Origin: a virus
Length of the DNA: 39,838 nucleotides
Direction: 5' to 3' (one strand)
Virus record (IMG/VR): IMGVR_UViG_3300009285_003680
Location: 1 to 39,838 of that record
Below are positions 7,638 to 14,490 of this stretch, in pieces. The position numbers and the translations under genes were made by a program. The notes under the pieces are model-generated. The model ran no database searches. It was not told the DNA's origin and saw only the letters and a program-made list of their open reading frames with translations. Numbering within the stretch: position 1 is the stretch's first letter; every line of letters starts with the position of its first letter.

Positions 7638-7922
7638 TCAGGCTCCTTCATAAGCGAGATACCACTCGTGATAAATCGCCCTTCCCGAACCCGTTCGTTC
7701 GACCCCGCGCAGGAAAAGTCCGGAGGCGTGGGCCTCAAATTCCATCACATACATATCGCCCAGAAGATTAGCTCCGCTGTGAAGTCCGGAGAAAATAACA
7801 GCACGATGAGCTTTGTCGATGTCAAGAATTGTTCCCGGAATTCCTTTTGGCTTCTGTATTTTTTGTCCCTTCTTATCCAACAAAGAATGAAACGTATAGG
7901 TTCTGTTGGACGGTTTATTCAC
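7638..7922 (-). CDS. Small beta-rich cassette protein
   Basis: A 94-aa protein of unknown function, mainly beta in appearance. It starts at a GTG in a cassette variant (AAGGAGTCTGACCGTGAATAA). Its 3' end shows the cassette read in a different frame: the last codons are GAA GGA GCC followed by TGA, giving EGA instead of KEPDHA. Confidence 0.75.
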   Translation of the reverse strand: MNKPSNRTYTFHSLLDKKGQKIQKPKGIPGTILDIDKAHRAVIFSGLHSGANLLGDMYVMEFEAHASGLFLRGVERTGSGRAIYHEWYLAYEGA

Positions 7923-8193
7923 GGTCAGACTCCTTCACGGTCCGGAACTCATCCCAGGTCATCACGTCCTCCGGTTGGTACACAGTCCACACATGAAACT
8001 TCCCGCAATCCAGACAATGCCACGTCTGACGCTTCGGGTACACTGGGTTGCCTCCCCACGATACTGTCACTTCTTCGATTGGCTCTTCTTTTACTACCTT
8101 GAACCGGCCCAGAAAACCAAAACGATCCATGGAGACTTTGGAGCACCAGCAGACGTGGAAACTTCCAAAGATTCTTCGGAGCCAGCTAATCAC
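7915..8193 (-). CDS. Small cassette protein with zinc-knuckle-like residues
   Basis: A 92-aa protein of unknown function starting at GTG 8193 after GGAGGAG. A CLDC pair in the second half and HVCWC near the N-terminus could bind metal. Its last codons (KESDRE) are a cassette variant, and the stop overlaps the next start by 8 bases. Confidence 0.75.
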   Translation of the reverse strand: MISWLRRIFGSFHVCWCSKVSMDRFGFLGRFKVVKEEPIEEVTVSWGGNPVYPKRQTWHCLDCGKFHVWTVYQPEDVMTWDEFRTVKESDRE

Positions 8194-8480
8194 GGCTTCT
8201 CCTCCTGTGTACTTTTAAGAACATCAATAAACGAGTCAAGTAAGGCTGCCCTTAAACCTTTTGGCAGGGTTACCCACATTGATTCATTCAGGTCTATCCA
8301 CGTTTCAAAACAACTAGAGAATTTCTCTCGCATCTCCGTCACCCCATCGGCGCGGGCTTTTTCGAGCGCGAGTTTCAGGATTGTCACTGCTCTGGTATCC
8401 AGAGGGTTGTACCAATCTTTCGGTTCGATCGAATGCAAAGAACGCCAAACCTCTTCGGCATGTTCTTTCACACTACGCAT
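8190..8480 (-). CDS. Small accessory protein, diverged ALEWAL paralogue
   Basis: A 96-aa protein starting MRSVKEHAEEVW at a cassette variant (GGAATCTGACCATGCGTAG). The segment LEKARADGVTEMREKF aligns with the QARxEGxIExLEWAL block of two other array genes. Mostly helical; function unknown. The stop overlaps the next start (GTGA). Confidence 0.75.
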   Translation of the reverse strand: MRSVKEHAEEVWRSLHSIEPKDWYNPLDTRAVTILKLALEKARADGVTEMREKFSSCFETWIDLNESMWVTLPKGLRAALLDSFIDVLKSTQEEKP

Positions 8481-8631
8481 GGTCAGATTCCTTTCGAGCG
8501 ATCTTACCCCGCGAGGCTCTCTTGCAGAGAGCCATATGTCCCCGCGTTGCTTCTCCTGCTGTCTTGTATCTCTGACCTGCGAGTTCACTACCGTCTATAC
8601 TTGGAAGTCCACAGTTGCAGCTTTGTTCACA
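8481..8631. other. Non-coding gap in the cassette array with a hairpin
   Basis: About 150 bases with no supported gene. A hairpin (GGCTCTC with GAGAGCC, positions 8515-8533) is visible but has no T-run in either direction, so it is not a clear terminator. Confidence 0.5.
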
Positions 8632-8907
8632 TCACCGATCACCAGCATGAAAAACCATCGTTTCATATTTTGTGTTAATGCCAATGTCCTTACCTGGAAA
8701 ATTTTTGGCGAGCCATTTGGATTCTACTTCCTCGCTCCCACCAGAATTTCGTGGATGAACAAATTCTCCGACGGTAGAGATCAAGTATTTACCGACCAGA
8801 GTCGCCAAATGAAATCGGCACCATCTCCCACAAATGAAATGCGCAGAAGAGCCGAACCATTTCCAACGATTCATTGGAACCATTGTCTTCTCCTTAACGT
8901 TACGCAT
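8632..8907 (-). CDS. Small cassette protein
   Basis: A 91-aa protein of unknown function starting MRNVKEKTMVPMNRW at the cassette ATG. No domain recognised; a hydrophobic, aromatic first half and a polar second half. The frame continues upstream, but the strong ribosome-binding site and the shared junction fix this start. Confidence 0.7.
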   Translation of the reverse strand: MRNVKEKTMVPMNRWKWFGSSAHFICGRWCRFHLATLVGKYLISTVGEFVHPRNSGGSEEVESKWLAKNFPGKDIGINTKYETMVFHAGDR

Positions 8908-9115
8908 GGTCAGGCTCCTTCTTCCGCCGCTCGATTTTCGCCAGATGCTTCCTCGCGGCGGCCAGCGCGACGTAGGGGTCCGCATACCGCCCCACGTGGA
9001 TCACTTCTCCTGCTCGCTCTATTGTCGCTTGCCAATCTCCGCCAATCAGGGTTGCTTTCGGCTCCCAACGATTAATACTCACCAGACTTTTCAAGTCATC
9101 GTAGAAATTACCCAT
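8900..9115 (-). CDS. Small cassette protein
   Basis: A 71-aa protein starting MGNFYDDLK after GAGGAAG. It has a beta-rich core and the helical tail VALAAARKHLAKIERRKKEPDHA, whose last 11 residues are the extended junction cassette. Function unknown; short WxxxxxR-type DUF proteins look alike. Confidence 0.75.
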   Translation of the reverse strand: MGNFYDDLKSLVSINRWEPKATLIGGDWQATIERAGEVIHVGRYADPYVALAAARKHLAKIERRKKEPDHA

Positions 9116-9348
9116 TAGACTTCCTCCTTCTTCCGCCGCTCGATCTCTGTAGCGTCTAAACTCCATTGCACCCGGAAGCGCTCTTTAGGAATGATCGGCG
9201 TCCAGAGACCGCTCTCCTCGGCGAGCGCTAGAGAGCCATCTTCGAGCAAGCAGAACCGCGCCTGAATCGGAATGATACCATCGTCTTTTCTCATCGCAGG
9301 AAATTTGGCAGGCTCCCCAGTCTCGTTGTCAATCACTGTGAATTTCAC
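9115..9348 (-). CDS. Small cassette protein
   Basis: A 77-aa beta-rich protein. The GTG at 9348 is preferred because AAAGGAG sits directly before it; the frame opens at 9363. It ends TEIERRKKEEV, another version of the shared tail. Function unknown. Confidence 0.75.
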   Translation of the reverse strand: MKFTVIDNETGEPAKFPAMRKDDGIIPIQARFCLLEDGSLALAEESGLWTPIIPKERFRVQWSLDATEIERRKKEEV

Positions 9349-9359
9349 GTTTTCTCCTT

Positions 9360-9824
9360 TCACGATGGCACCTTTATATCAACAACATCAACATTAGAAG
9401 GAAAGTCTTCATATTTAATCCATTTCAACACCACTTCAGGGTCCAATCCCCCGTTTCCAGAACCGACCAAAGGCAAAGCAACACGAGAAAAACGATATGA
9501 CCATACTCTCAATTGTGATAGGCCTAATCTAATCAATACCGGGTCCGATTTGTTTCTCCACGTTAAGTTAGGTGGATCAGATAGTTTTTTTGTAGGAAAC
9601 ATAATCAATGATCCAGCATGATACGGAACAACCGGAGTAAAACATCTCAATTGTTGACAAACGCCACCCCACCAAACCGGCAACTCAGGATATTTTTCTG
9701 CTGCCTGTTTTGCAAGACCACGGCCCATGACATTTCTTCCATCTGCTTTCCAACCAATATTAACAGGAATAACAATAGTATGAGTCTTCGCAAGAGACCA
9801 GATATTACAATTCAAGAAATTCAT
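9360..9824 (-). CDS. Macrodomain protein (ADP-ribose binding/hydrolysis)
   Basis: A 154-aa protein consisting of one macrodomain. Visible are the N-terminal strand IVIPVNIGWKADG, the phosphate loop NVMGRGLAKQAAEKYP, and LPLVGSGNGGLDPE near the C-terminus. Macrodomains bind ADP-ribose, and some remove it from proteins or DNA; phage versions could counter ADP-ribosylating or NAD-based host defences, which is an inference here. It has no Shine-Dalgarno site of its own, but its ATG overlaps the stop of a 13-codon leader ORF, so translation is probably coupled. Confidence 0.88.
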   Translation of the reverse strand: MNFLNCNIWSLAKTHTIVIPVNIGWKADGRNVMGRGLAKQAAEKYPELPVWWGGVCQQLRCFTPVVPYHAGSLIMFPTKKLSDPPNLTWRNKSDPVLIRLGLSQLRVWSYRFSRVALPLVGSGNGGLDPEVVLKWIKYEDFPSNVDVVDIKVPS

Positions 9825-9862
9825 GTGTAATTACTTTTATGAACTTCAATCACAATAACCAT
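9821..9862 (-). CDS. Thirteen-codon leader peptide coupled to the macrodomain gene
   Basis: ATG at 9862 with GGGAG upstream (spacing about 11) opens MVIVIEVHKSNYT, whose TGA overlaps the macrodomain ATG (ATGA). The main gene lacks its own ribosome-binding site, so this mini-ORF may load ribosomes for it. Confidence 0.4.
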   Translation of the reverse strand: MVIVIEVHKSNYT

Positions 9863-9874
9863 ATTTTTTTCTTT

Positions 9875-9897
9875 CTCCCGCCGGGGGGCGGGGCTAA
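9875..9897 (-). repeat. GC-rich stop-hairpin-RBS cassette, copy 1
   Basis: Minus strand TAGCCCCGCC, then a hairpin closing with GGCGGGAG. It contains the stop codon of the gene ending at 9894 and a GGGAG ribosome-binding site. It matches copy 2 at 10109-10132 apart from the loop. Confidence 0.7.
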
Positions 9898-10094
9898 AAA
9901 TCGTCTGGCCCTTCCGCTGCGCCGTTCAACTCGTCGTAATGCTCCGCCCAGCGCTGCATGCGGTGCCAATGCTTCCGCTCCTCGGCCGGGGTGCGCACAG
10001 GAACCTGCCGGACTTCCGACCCTGATCCGTCCCACACCATCCCCTCAGCGCGGGCCAGTTTTCTCTCTCGCCGCCGTTGCCCTTTCGTGGTCAT
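9894..10094 (-). CDS. Small basic protein
   Basis: A 66-aa hydrophilic protein with a basic N-terminus (KGQRRRERKLARAEG) and an acidic end. Function unknown; nucleic-acid binding is possible. The ATG at 10094 has GGGAGG upstream. It is GC-rich compared with its neighbours and bracketed by two copies of a GC-rich repeat, as if inserted as a unit. Confidence 0.7.
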   Translation of the reverse strand: MTTKGQRRRERKLARAEGMVWDGSGSEVRQVPVRTPAEERKHWHRMQRWAEHYDELNGAAEGPDDF

Positions 10095-10108
10095 TTTCGT
10101 TTGCCTCC

Positions 10109-10132
10109 CTCCCGCCACGGAGGCGGGGCTAA
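10109..10132 (-). repeat. GC-rich stop-hairpin-RBS cassette, copy 2
   Basis: Minus strand TAGCCCCGCCTCC then GTGGCGGGAG. It contains the stop of the gene ending at 10129 and leads into the GGGAGG site for the gene starting at 10094. Confidence 0.7.
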
Positions 10133-10335
10133 TCCTCTCTCGTATCTCTATGCCGCTGCATTTTCCTCTCCGACAGAAGAAGCCTTCGTACCATCAAATC
10201 CGTCACAATAGGTTTCTTCCCATGTCGTACTCTATCGTAACAGACAAAACAAATTGGCCGGGCTTTCTCAAACAAATAATCTACACTTCTTATGTTCCCT
10301 CTACATCTGCAACAAGAAATCAATACTAATGTCAT
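10129..10335 (-). CDS. Small zinc-ribbon-like protein
   Basis: A 68-aa protein with two Cys pairs (CCRC near residue 8 and CFVC near residue 29) spaced as in treble-clef or zinc-ribbon folds, then a basic helical tail. The start overlaps the VWA gene stop (ATGA). Function unknown. Confidence 0.7.
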   Translation of the reverse strand: MTLVLISCCRCRGNIRSVDYLFEKARPICFVCYDRVRHGKKPIVTDLMVRRLLLSERKMQRHRDTRED

Positions 10336-11660
10336 AGCTCATCCACATCCAATCTTTGGAGTCTGTAATTCCCGTCTTCATCCTTGATCGGTTTCCATGT
10401 TTTATCGAACAAAGTAAGCACAGGCAATTTCTCCAGCACTATCTGATATACTTTTGCGCCGCTTTTCTTCTTTAACTCCTCCGCTTTCTTCCGACTCTCC
10501 CCCTGTGACGCCGAATCCAGTCCATCCGATATCACCAAGACTTCCTGCTTTTTCCATTTCTTCACTCCCTTTTCCCGCAAACTTTCCAGAACTTGCTTGT
10601 CGCATGATAATGCCGCAAGAATGGAGGCATACAAAGCCGTGGTACCGGAAGGTTGCATATCTTGAATATACTTAACTCCTTTTCCTAAAGAATCCTTATC
10701 ATGCACAACCATGTAAGGTCCAGGAGCCCCAGAAAACGATTGCACCACATAAACATCCCCTCTTTCACTCACTTTCCGAAGCAGCGCAATAGAGAATGCT
10801 TTTGCAAGAGTAATCTTACCGTTTTTTCTCATTGAAAATGATGTATCCACCAATACATGAAGTATCTGTTTCTCTTCTTTTTCTCCAGACTGTGCTCTCA
10901 CCGACAATGAATTTCTGATTCCCTTCGCAATGAACACATCATCATCCTGTGCATGCTCCAAAGAAGATGCTTTTGACGCATCCAACAACCCGCTTGTTTT
11001 ATGCACAGGATCTCCCACTTGTGTTTTCTTTCCCACCGATGGGCTGATCTCCCCAACCAATCCCTCCAATTGGCAGGAAAGAACATAGATGGGAAGAACA
11101 GCAGGAAACTTCCAAAGGATATCTTCCACTTCGTTTAATTTCTGTGGAACTCTCAACGAATCAAAATATCCGCTATCTCCTGCCATCCCGCAAGCCATCT
11201 GCATAAAAGGATCGGAAAAGATACCCAGCGCCATAATCCAAGAAAGCTCAGGGCTCTGTCCACCATTACCAGTGAAAGCCGCACTCTTTTCTTCCGACAC
11301 CTCAAAACCCTTATGCCCTCTCACGGCAACTTTGACTCTGCAAAGAAGACCCAGGAACTTGTCAGTAGAAACAAGCGCGTTGTCAGATTTGAATAACTGA
11401 AACCATCCTCTAGAATGAAAATCCTCTAACAATAGTTTCTTTCTTGTGGAAGTTACATAATCAAGCCAGTCAGTCTTATCCCCCCTCTCCGACCGGATAT
11501 CCCTCTGTAAATCAACATCTGCCTTGATGGATCTCCCGCCATACTTGAAAATCGTATAGATATCCGCCACCATCGAAGAATCAAAAATCTTATATTTGTC
11601 CGCTATTTCAGCAAGAGCTTTTGCCACTCTTTTTGGAACAATGCTTGCTGTAACTCTCAC
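10332..11660 (-). CDS. VWA-domain protein (ViaA/CoxE-like partner of MoxR)
   Basis: A 442-aa protein with a helical N-terminal region of about 260 residues and a C-terminal von Willebrand A domain. The MIDAS motif DTSFSM lies near residue 270, then SGTTALYAS and VLVISDGLDSAS supply the other metal-binding positions. Such proteins work with MoxR AAA+ ATPases as metal-dependent adaptors, as in RavA-ViaA. Here the ATPase gene is directly upstream and overlaps by ATGA, so the pair is very likely co-translated. Confidence 0.88.
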   Translation of the reverse strand: MRVTASIVPKRVAKALAEIADKYKIFDSSMVADIYTIFKYGGRSIKADVDLQRDIRSERGDKTDWLDYVTSTRKKLLLEDFHSRGWFQLFKSDNALVSTDKFLGLLCRVKVAVRGHKGFEVSEEKSAAFTGNGGQSPELSWIMALGIFSDPFMQMACGMAGDSGYFDSLRVPQKLNEVEDILWKFPAVLPIYVLSCQLEGLVGEISPSVGKKTQVGDPVHKTSGLLDASKASSLEHAQDDDVFIAKGIRNSLSVRAQSGEKEEKQILHVLVDTSFSMRKNGKITLAKAFSIALLRKVSERGDVYVVQSFSGAPGPYMVVHDKDSLGKGVKYIQDMQPSGTTALYASILAALSCDKQVLESLREKGVKKWKKQEVLVISDGLDSASQGESRKKAEELKKKSGAKVYQIVLEKLPVLTLFDKTWKPIKDEDGNYRLQRLDVDEL

Positions 11661-13015
11661 AAAAGACTCCTTATGATTTTCGCAAACGCAGAAATAGGAA
11701 TCGTACTATACGCTTTAGTCATTGGGTATCCGTCATTCTTAATTTCATGTACTAAACTAGTGAGACCCGACAGATCGTGAAGATCGGATTCTCTCTCCAG
11801 ACTTTTATCGTTAAAAACTACTTTCAAAAACCCACAAAATAAAGCACACAGATCCCGCAGCAAAAACACTTCGGAAGATCTCTCAATGGAAACTGACTCT
11901 ACACTATTACGCAAGGACTCTACAAATCTGGAAAGTGACAATGACTTATTCTCAGATATAAGACCTTCCAACCCTTCCTTCATACTGTCATGACCAAGAA
12001 TCCACCTGTTATCAACACCATGTGGAGAATACTTTGTGATCCATACTAGCCCGCAAAGCAGGACATTCATTCTTCCAAAATCTTCCAACGCACCCTCGGA
12101 GACGAGATTCTTTTTGTCCCCACCGTACTGAGCAAGCACGTTCACAATTGAAGAAGCAAACGCCTCCATCTGCTTCCCTTCATGGAGGACAGGCAACACA
12201 AGACTTAGTTCTTCCAGATCTCTCACCGCTACTTTTTCCCGGCCATCCAACAAAGCAACCGCTCTCAATACATTCATCAATCTGAACAATCTCCTATCAC
12301 TGATCTTGACAGAAGAAGACTCAGAAAATTGATCTACCAGAAGCAACAGGGCCTTTCTCGAAGTACTTCTAATCCTTACATCAAAAGCTTTTTTGGAAAG
12401 ATGTTCCAACATTCCATACGGCATCTTTGGGCCATCAAGAAGATCTCCTTTCAACTTCAACAACTTAATTCTGGACTTCACAGACAAAGACTGGATCTTT
12501 GATCGGAACAAGAATCTATCGAACACCGCTTCCGATTCCTCTTTTGCATCGACATAATTGGAAGTAGCGATAGCTGTGTGTAACGGACACACTAATTTCT
12601 GCCGCCCCCTGCTGAATGTTCTTTCGTTTAGAACTTCCAGCAGAGATCTCCTCAAGTTGCCACTCGCATCAAAAAATTCGTCCAAAAACGCGAATGTAGC
12701 CGTAGGCAGCATTCCATCGACGTTGTACTCAATAACTCCTTCTTCTCGTACTTTCTTCGGATTGATCGGCCCAAAAATAGAGTCATCCGTCATATACTCG
12801 TTCAGTTGTATCGAAAACACAGGGCTCTTAAAGCAATTGAACACAGCACGGGATAGATAACTTTTCCCGGTACCTGTTTCACCGAACAAAAGAACGTGCT
12901 CTTTCGTGAGCAATGCCAGAATAATCTGCCGGATCACCCTTTCACGATCCAGAACCTTCTCATTCAGCCAAGTCTCTATTTCCTCTAATCGTGCCAAGCA
13001 GTTTATTGTTTTCAT
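11657..13015 (-). CDS. MoxR/RavA-type AAA+ ATPase
   Basis: A 452-aa AAA+ ATPase. Walker A is GETGTGKS (45-52), Walker B FAFLDEF (108-114), sensor 1 ATSN near residue 148, and an arginine-finger segment FDRFLFR follows. LNEYMTDDSIFGP matches the MoxR-family helix-2 insert. The long C-terminal half fits RavA-sized proteins better than short MoxR enzymes. The pair with the VWA gene suggests a chaperone-like remodelling complex. The start at 13015 is preferred over the GTG at 13036, which has no ribosome-binding site. Confidence 0.9.
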   Translation of the reverse strand: MKTINCLARLEEIETWLNEKVLDRERVIRQIILALLTKEHVLLFGETGTGKSYLSRAVFNCFKSPVFSIQLNEYMTDDSIFGPINPKKVREEGVIEYNVDGMLPTATFAFLDEFFDASGNLRRSLLEVLNERTFSRGRQKLVCPLHTAIATSNYVDAKEESEAVFDRFLFRSKIQSLSVKSRIKLLKLKGDLLDGPKMPYGMLEHLSKKAFDVRIRSTSRKALLLLVDQFSESSSVKISDRRLFRLMNVLRAVALLDGREKVAVRDLEELSLVLPVLHEGKQMEAFASSIVNVLAQYGGDKKNLVSEGALEDFGRMNVLLCGLVWITKYSPHGVDNRWILGHDSMKEGLEGLISENKSLSLSRFVESLRNSVESVSIERSSEVFLLRDLCALFCGFLKVVFNDKSLERESDLHDLSGLTSLVHEIKNDGYPMTKAYSTIPISAFAKIIRSLL

Positions 13016-13025
13016 GTCAAACTCT

Positions 13026-13373
13026 TCACTCCCCACATCGTTTGCACTTCTTTCTTAGCGGCTTGCCACAACACCACTTTTCCCCGTACCGGACATACCG
13101 CTCGCCATAAGGATGAAGCTTTTTGTCATCCCCGATTCTGAACGACAGAGTTTCCGCCGCACACACCCTCCAAGTTTCTGTGTTGCATCCGTTGCATCCA
13201 GTGGCGCAAGGATGGTTCTTTTCCTTGCGCCAGAACTTCTCATTAACCTTCTTACACTCTTTATCACTAAACTTCTCAACCTTCCGGAAGCCACGGCGAA
13301 GGATCTTACCCGGAATAACCGGCCCTTCACCCGTGGCTTCCGTTCTCCCCGGTCCATCACCGGGGCTGCTTAT
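13026..13373 (-). CDS. Cys-rich domain, probable -1 frameshift extension
   Basis: An open frame of 115 codons in the -1 frame relative to the upstream Asp-rich gene. It has protein-like composition: a basic first half, then HPCATGCNGC, a later Cys, and WCC...C..CGE, nine Cys in all, suggesting two zinc ribbons. It has no ATG, no TTG, and only one internal GTG too far in to serve as start. It is entered exactly at the A7 slippery run at the end of the Asp-rich gene. It could instead be a single gene if the A run is one base short in the assembly, or start at a non-standard codon such as ATT. Confidence 0.6.
   Translation of the reverse strand: MSSPGDGPGRTEATGEGPVIPGKILRRGFRKVEKFSDKECKKVNEKFWRKEKNHPCATGCNGCNTETWRVCAAETLSFRIGDDKKLHPYGERYVRYGEKWCCGKPLRKKCKRCGE
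13286..13341. other. Long GC-rich hairpin inside the frameshift extension
   Basis: GGAAGCCAC pairs with GTGGCTTCC, then GGTGAAGG with CCTTCGCC (one G-T), then CCGG with CCGG around TTATT. That is about 21 base pairs in 56 nt, starting only a few bases after the frameshift stem-loop. It could strengthen ribosome pausing or affect mRNA stability. Confidence 0.6.
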
Positions 13374-13393
13374 TTTTTTCCCGTATACTCCCT
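13347..13393 (-). promoter_or_regulatory. Candidate -1 programmed frameshift signal
   Basis: In transcript order: an internal AGGGAG at 13393-13388; an 8-nt gap; the heptamer A AAA AAA in correct phase at 13379-13373; an immediate TAA stop; a 7-nt spacer counted from the end of the heptamer; and a 7-bp GC stem-loop CCCCGGT-GATGG-ACCGGGG at 13365-13347. This is the same order and similar spacing as in E. coli dnaX. Confidence 0.7.
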
Positions 13394-14380
13394 CACCACA
13401 CTATTTGATCTACGGGTAGCTCCTTGTTCCGAACTGCCAAGAACCTTTGACGCCGCCTTCCGGTCTGACTTATCTTTAGAGCCACCACTCAACGCGGCAA
13501 TCGCTGCCAGTCCACTCTTCAACACTTCTCCATCGCCTTTAAGCCCAAGCTTTTCACCAAGTTCTTGAATCTCTTTCTTACTCATCCCCTCAATCTCATC
13601 AGCCGAAGGAAAGCCGCCCTTCTTGCCGGACTTTTTGTTCTTCTTCGGCTTTTCCTCTTCTGCATCGTCATCATCCTCGTCTTCATCTGGCTTAGACTTT
13701 TTTCCTTTCTTCGGTTTCTCGTCTTCATCGTCTTCGTCGTCATCGTCATCGTCGTCGGAGTCCGCATCAAACTTCAGCTTGTCTTCTGGGATGAGATCAG
13801 AAAACTTGACCTTCTTTTTCTCTCCATCCTCCAACTTCACTACAGCTTTGCTGCCATCAATACTCTTGATAGTAACAGCATCAAAAGACCCCTTCTCATC
13901 AGGAGCCTCGATATATGCCTTGTCTCCGACTTTCAACTCAGACTTTTCATCATCATCGTCGTTGTCAGACTTTTTTCCCTTCTTCGGCTTCTCATCATCG
14001 TCATCATCGTCATCATCGTCATCATCATCGTCTTCATCGTCATCATCATCGTCTTCGTCTTCGTCGTCATCATCGTCATCGTCTTCATCATCGTCTTCAT
14101 CAGATTTTGACTTCTTTTCTTTCTTCGGCTTCTCATCCTCATCATCGTCGTCATCATCATCGTCTTCATCAGATTTTGACTTCTTGCCCTTCTTTGGCTT
14201 TTCATCTTCGTCATCGTCGTCATCATCGTCTTCGTCATTGGACTTGGACTTCTTTCCTTTCTTTGGCTCTTCTTCCTCGTCTTCATCTTCCTCTTCCGTC
14301 TCCACCAACTCTTCCACCAAGTCCCCAATCTCTTCCAGAAGCTCTTTGATCTTCTTCGTCGTTTTTCCGGCGTCTGCCAT
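13370..14380 (-). CDS. Asp/Lys-rich repeat protein with Tudor/SH3-like core
   Basis: A 336-aa protein, zero-frame product. An N-terminal helix of about 30 residues precedes repeated units of the form EKPKKGKKSKSDE plus a long Asp run, which alternate strongly basic and acidic blocks. A compact domain (about residues 155-205, ELKVGDKAYIEAP ... FSDLIPED) resembles a Tudor/SH3 barrel. Another Asp-rich stretch and a SAP-like helix pair (SADEIEGMSKKEIQELGEKLG) follow. The function is unknown; DNA or protein scaffolding would fit. A sigma70 promoter lies about 110 bases upstream and a strong GGAGG site precedes the ATG. The gene ends in the frameshift signal. Confidence 0.85.
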   Translation of the reverse strand: MADAGKTTKKIKELLEEIGDLVEELVETEEEDEDEEEEPKKGKKSKSNDEDDDDDDDEDEKPKKGKKSKSDEDDDDDDDDEDEKPKKEKKSKSDEDDDEDDDDDDDEDEDDDDDDEDDDDDDDDDDDDDEKPKKGKKSDNDDDDEKSELKVGDKAYIEAPDEKGSFDAVTIKSIDGSKAVVKLEDGEKKKVKFSDLIPEDKLKFDADSDDDDDDDEDDEDEKPKKGKKSKPDEDEDDDDAEEEKPKKNKKSGKKGGFPSADEIEGMSKKEIQELGEKLGLKGDGEVLKSGLAAIAALSGGSKDKSDRKAASKVLGSSEQGATRRSNSVVREYTGKK

Positions 14381-14490
14381 GTCAATATCCTCCGTTCACC
14401 CAAAAAACCAAAAAACACAACCACACATCTAACAAGCTACACTTTCCCCCTTTCTATGGAAGGCTAAATCTCCCCTATTCACCAGACGGT

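Larger units (their letters stand above)
6065..8929 (-). repeat. Repeated gene-junction cassette (AAGGAGCCTGACCATGCGTGA)
   Basis: The sequence AAGGAGCCTGACCATGCGTGA or a close variant recurs with its start codon at 343, 6076, 6725, 7394, 7635, 7922 (GTG), 8480 and 8907. It holds the ribosome-binding site and start of the downstream gene. In most copies it also holds the last six codons (KEPDHA) and stop of the upstream gene, giving an 8-base ATGCGTGA-type overlap. At 118, 8929 and 9129 homology extends upstream into codons for IERRKK. Confidence 0.9.

Noticed and set aside
7906-9075. Plus-strand frame of 389 codons across the cassette array
   Set aside because: It runs antisense to six tightly spaced genes with clear start signals and has no ribosome-binding site or domain.
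13055-13360. A 101-codon open frame starting with ATGATGGA downstream of the Asp-rich gene
   Set aside because: Its Arg/Ser-rich composition looks like a shadow, it has no good ribosome-binding site, and the overlapping -1 frame has a much more protein-like sequence with ordered Cys pairs.
13347-13379. Plus-strand hairpin followed by TTATTTTTTT, terminator-like
   Set aside because: There is no plus-strand gene to terminate; the same bases are explained by the frameshift stem and A-run on the coding strand.
13623-14432. Plus-strand Ser-rich frame of 269 codons
   Set aside because: It is the complement of the GAT/GAC repeats that encode Asp; poly-Ser is the expected artefact.
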